From the NCBI GenBank assembly GCA_002104935.1, contig MCGT01000038.1, positions 62,001 to 126,000 on the forward strand: DNA of 64,000 bases, read 5' to 3'. This document shows, in pieces, positions 60,953 through 64,000 of the stretch. The translations under genes were made by a program, and so were the position numbers. This stretch comes from Hesseltinella vesiculosa. Taxonomy: Eukaryota > Mucoromycota > Mucoromycetes > Mucorales > Cunninghamellaceae. The number at the start of each line of letters is the position of its first letter. Within the stretch, counting starts at the first letter, position 1. Below the pieces are notes generated by a model. That model had not been told where the DNA came from and ran no database searches. It was given only the letters and a program-made list of their open reading frames with translations.

Positions 60953-61020
60953 AATGATGTAGAAAACTGAAAGAGGTGTTTTGTTTTTTCTTCGAATGAG
61001 GAGGTTCAGAAAATTCACGG

Positions 61021-61102
61021 ACACGAACATTACACAGGGCTTGAAATCGCCCAATAAAATGCATTTTATTGGGCGATTTCAAGCCCTGTGTAATGTTCGT
61101 GT
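61021..61102. repeat. 82-bp perfect palindrome
   Basis: 61021-61061 is the exact reverse complement of 61062-61102, with no spacer (centre ATG|CAT). Each arm is ACACGAACATTACACAGGGC then TTGAAATCGCCCAATAAAATG. It starts 69 bp before the NSE1 ATG (on the minus strand). It could form a cruciform or hairpin. Confidence 0.95.
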
Positions 61103-61249
61103 TGAAAAGGTTGCGTTGCATTTTTGCAACCCAGCAAAAGTTAGTTTTTTTTACTGGATTTCCTAGGCTTACAGATTTAATAATTATTTTTATCGAGCAA
61201 ACCAAATTAATTTCAAGCGCTTTGTTATGTTTGCTATCCAGGGGGGGGC

Positions 61250-61600
61250 AGGATTCGAAGGCAATGTGTGGAAGTTGAATTTGAGTCTTCATGAGGGAAA
61301 AAAAAAGCAAATGGCACACAGCGCTTTTGAGTGATCGGATCAAGGGAACGTAAATACATGAACAATGATGGTATAGAAAAAATCCAATCGATTGATGGAG
61401 GTTGCGCAGCCAATTTCTGATCAGTTTCTTTTTGACACCTCAGACTCCCTTGTGTTGTATTTCTGACAGCTAAACGTAAATATGGCACCTTTATTCATGG
61501 ATAAATTGAGAATGAGTATTTTGGGACAAAGTGAAAAGATGTTAAACAAGCAACCTACTGAATGCGTTCGGTGCAAAACCTTGGCAATAAAAATAAAGCA
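61250..61600 (+). repeat. R1 dispersed repeat copy
   Basis: Diverged R1: CGAAGGCAATGTGTGGAAG, an A run, CTTTTGAGTGATCGGATCAA, GATGGTATAGAAAAAATCC and GATCAGTTTCTTTTTGACAC, then the outer segment from CTGACAGCTAAACGTAAATA that is also present at 51655-51805. It shows the order of core and outer parts in one copy. Confidence 0.6.
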
Positions 61601-62138
61601 GTAGGAAAAGAAGTTAAAAAAAAAGAGAATGGGGAAGGGATGGCGGTGACCCAAAAAAAAAGAGATTCGCTTTTATGACAAAAAAAAAGAGTCGTGATGA
61701 TGAACTCAACAAAAGACAACTTGAACACCAGCTAAAAAAATGAGAAAATCGATCATTTTCCCAAGGAACCCCCAGGCGATATGATCAAAAATCACTGTGA
61801 AAAATTGCTCTTAATAAGCCATCACAAATCTTGCACACGAATTCAAAATGATGAGAATGGACCGTGATTATATTACATCTCAGACATCCGAATGAGGAGC
61901 TAAAAAGAAGCTGACAAATATGCGCTAGAAACGATTCACGGCTGAAAATTAAACCTGGCTCTCGCAAAATGATGGTGGGAATCCGGTACTGTATCTTCTT
62001 GTTATGAAAAGCTTTAATTCCGATCATGGGCATTGGTCATAATCATGAAATCACCTCCTTTAAATGGGCTAGAAGCAATCAGGAATGATTTTTTTATTTT
62101 GCTTCTCAACGAAATTGACGATGACAACAGGAAAGGAG
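61601..62138. other. Intergenic region
   Basis: AT-rich region with A runs and a 30-bp stretch (61701-61732) resembling 46570-46600. Otherwise no gene was recognised. Confidence 0.35.
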
Positions 62139-63391
62139 TCACAGATACAGACTTTGGTCTTGCAACAAGTAGTAAGACTGAATTTCATCCAAGATGGCCA
62201 GGTTGTGGATAGATGGCTGTATTTTTCGCGAGTCAGAATTTGATGAAATGAAGTGTGGGAATGAAGGGCCAGCCGACACCACCGAAGAAGGGGTCGAAAA
62301 ATAACAGGAACGGGGTTCAGGGGTGGAAGAAGGTGAGATGGAAATATCGGACTGCATCAAGTTATCAAATGCAGTCACAGGATTGTGAGTAACACACTTG
62401 GCAGATAAATCCGGTATCAATGACATCAATGCCGAAAAGTTTTGTTTCAGTGCATCAAAGTTGTGTGTCTTCAACATATGCATCGGGTCGATCGAGGCTT
62501 GCTGACTTTCGGAGAAATCGCCGCAGCGAATCCACGTTTCTTCGTCATATCCTTGCGACTGCAACTGCTTTTGGCACATGGAAAAATCCACGTGATCTAC
62601 GTCCAGTTCCAGCTGGCCCTCTTGTTGGTTTTCTTGGGATTGCACTAGGCGAATCTGACGCACGTTATCAAATGCAATAGTCATTCGAAAAAAATGGCCA
62701 TTGTCCTGCACTTGCCACACAAACAAGCGTTCCAAGGGAAGACAGAAGCATTGTAAATCCCATTCACGACAATAAGTCGAGGATAAATAGCGAGTCCAAG
62801 TGCCAATTTGCAGTGCATTAACTGGCATGATGGCGGTGGTGGTGGAATGGAGAGCTAAAATAAAACGGAGATTAAAAAGAGGCAGTGAGCAGATCCGAAA
62901 AATAAGGAGAACATGCTTGAAACTCTACCTTGGCATTTAGCACCTTCAGACATGGCCCGAGCTGGGGATAGTGAGGTGCTTAGATCGGTATGTTGCGTAG
63001 TGTCGTAATGGGTGCTTACTGCTCGTTGGGAACGATGTTTTTTCAATGAGGAAGCCTCTTCATAGCGCTCAGGCGTAAGCAAGGCGCGAAACGTGGGCTG
63101 ATACCGAGGAGACGATTTTGCCATGGGGGATTCAATCCAGCCTGTTCGCACATTGGGTAGCAATAAGGCACGGCCATCTGAATTCGCTTCAAGTTTTCTT
63201 GCTTTGGCGCGGCGGTTCTGGAACCATATCTGAATAGTACGTTCTGACACGTCCAACTCCCGTGCTAATCGACTTCGAATTGCAGTGTCTGGTAGAGAAT
63301 TGGTTACAAAAGATTCTTGCAATACTGCCACCTGGCTTGGTTTCAAGTGGGTACGCTTGCGAATATGAGTAGGTCGAGTTTGGGTATGCAT
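62139..63391 (-). CDS. Homeodomain transcription factor (fungal type)
   Basis: Nuclear DNA-binding regulator of about 385 aa. The start MHTQTRPTHIRKRTHLKPSQ (63391) opens straight into the homeodomain (about residues 9-68): SQVAVLQESFVTNSLPDTAI, then ARELDVSERTIQIWFQNRRA, with the invariant WFQNRR recognition helix. After a linker with SP/TP sites, one intron (about 62860-62928) joins to a C-terminal domain starting AIMPVNALQIGTWTRYLS, then CLPLERLFVWQVQDNGHFFR and VDHVDFSMCQKQLQ. This C-terminal module accompanies homeodomains in several fungal proteins of the YOX1/HOY1-like kind. A Ser/Pro-rich end finishes LLQDQSLYL. The specific target genes are unknown. Confidence 0.9.
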
Positions 63392-64000
63392 TTCTTTTTT
63401 GAAGGGATGATAATTTATAAAAAAAAACGCTCTGGAACGTATAAGTTGACTTTTTTTCAAAAAGATGGTAATCGATATTCGACTATGGTGTGATTGCCCA
63501 GCAAACACGTCAGAGAGAATAAGGTAAAAAAAAAAAAAAAAAAAAAGAACAGGAAAACGAGTGAGGAAATAAAAGCACTCGTTTTTATCAGGACAGAAAA
63601 GTTGCAAATGGAAACTGATTTGTGTAATTGAAGGGAGTCAGGTAACACAAACGATGCTTATCGGTGCATAAAAAAAATACAATCAAACTCCCTTTTTCTA
63701 CTTTTGAATGTCGAACGTATAAGGCAGGGTATTTCGCCTCCTATCAGGAAATTATTTCATGCGCGATTCTTATCGAGGGTCAATTCATTGAGAAGGGATA
63801 TGATGTGGTTCATTTTTCAAGGCTGCTTAGGCGTCCTGTTTTGTGACAGTAAATATAAACAATGTAGTCAAGTAGCAGAACAGCACAGTACACCATTATA
63901 AATCCAAGAAACATGGTTCTCGTAAAAGCCAGATTACAGTGTTTATCTTTTTATCAACTAGGAAAGCTGATCTGTCTGTGCGCAAGAAAAAAACAGGATG
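63392..64000. other. Upstream region of the homeodomain gene
   Basis: AT-rich with an A run of about 20 (63525-63545). No other gene was recognised before the window ends. Confidence 0.4.

Noticed and set aside
61245..61260. GGATTCGAAGG resembling a tRNA B box
   Set aside because: No acceptor stem or A box in the expected place; the stretch belongs to an R1 repeat copy.

Overview
This window looks like chromosomal DNA of an early-diverging filamentous fungus, most likely Mucoromycota and perhaps Mucorales. The evidence is short spliceosomal introns (mostly 50-200 bp) in nearly every gene, long A/T homopolymers in introns and promoters, fungal-type families (GT15 mannosyltransferase, fungal SPX-EXS exporter, FunK1-like kinase, SWIM-type MULE transposase), and some genes typical of early-diverging fungi (DIS3L-type exonuclease, long SEL1 protein). 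No species name can be given from the sequence alone. Gene ends below are read from start and stop codons; internal exon edges were placed by eye from GT/AG signals and frame continuity.

Layout. 0.15-6 kb: calcium/calmodulin-dependent kinase (-), prefoldin subunit 3 (+), cytochrome b5/acyl-CoA dehydrogenase fusion (-). 7-10 kb: a chromatin-type kinase (-) joining a degenerate bromodomain, an atypical kinase domain and an AT-hook. 10.8-11.6 kb: a foldback repeat element. 11.8-14.9 kb: EI24/RRT8-like membrane protein and alternative NADH dehydrogenase (both +). 15.2-17.4 kb: Ser/Thr-rich single-pass surface protein (-). 18.8-21.8 kb: GT15 mannosyltransferase (-) and adenosine kinase (+). 22.2-26.7 kb: a MULE DNA transposon with long terminal inverted repeats and an apparently intact transposase. 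26.8-35 kb: Ca2+-ATPase and a SNF2-family ATPase (both -). 36-41.9 kb: a very long SEL1-repeat protein (+). 42.7-45.8 kb: SPX-EXS phosphate exporter (-). 45.8-51.9 kb: a gene-poor island of relics and tandem repeats. 51.9-60.9 kb: a compact housekeeping block of DIS3L (+), a truncated gamma-tubulin-complex protein (-), UBA4/MOCS3 (+) and NSE1 (-), with gaps of 24-90 bp. 62.1-63.4 kb: homeodomain transcription factor (-).

The host genes do not form one pathway. They are housekeeping and signalling genes: Ca2+ signalling and export, mitochondrial respiration, nucleotide salvage, Golgi glycosylation, phosphate export, RNA decay, tRNA thiolation and SMC5/6 repair. The repeats are linked: one dispersed family (called R1 here) flanks the MULE in inverted orientation, makes both arms of the 10.9-11.5 kb foldback, and recurs in the relic island and near NSE1. 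The points most worth following up are the bromodomain/kinase/AT-hook protein, the DIS3L-type exonuclease in a fungus, the MULE with its R1 derivatives, the decayed reading frame with two in-frame TGA codons, the 82-bp perfect palindrome in front of NSE1, and the gamma-tubulin-complex protein without its second half.
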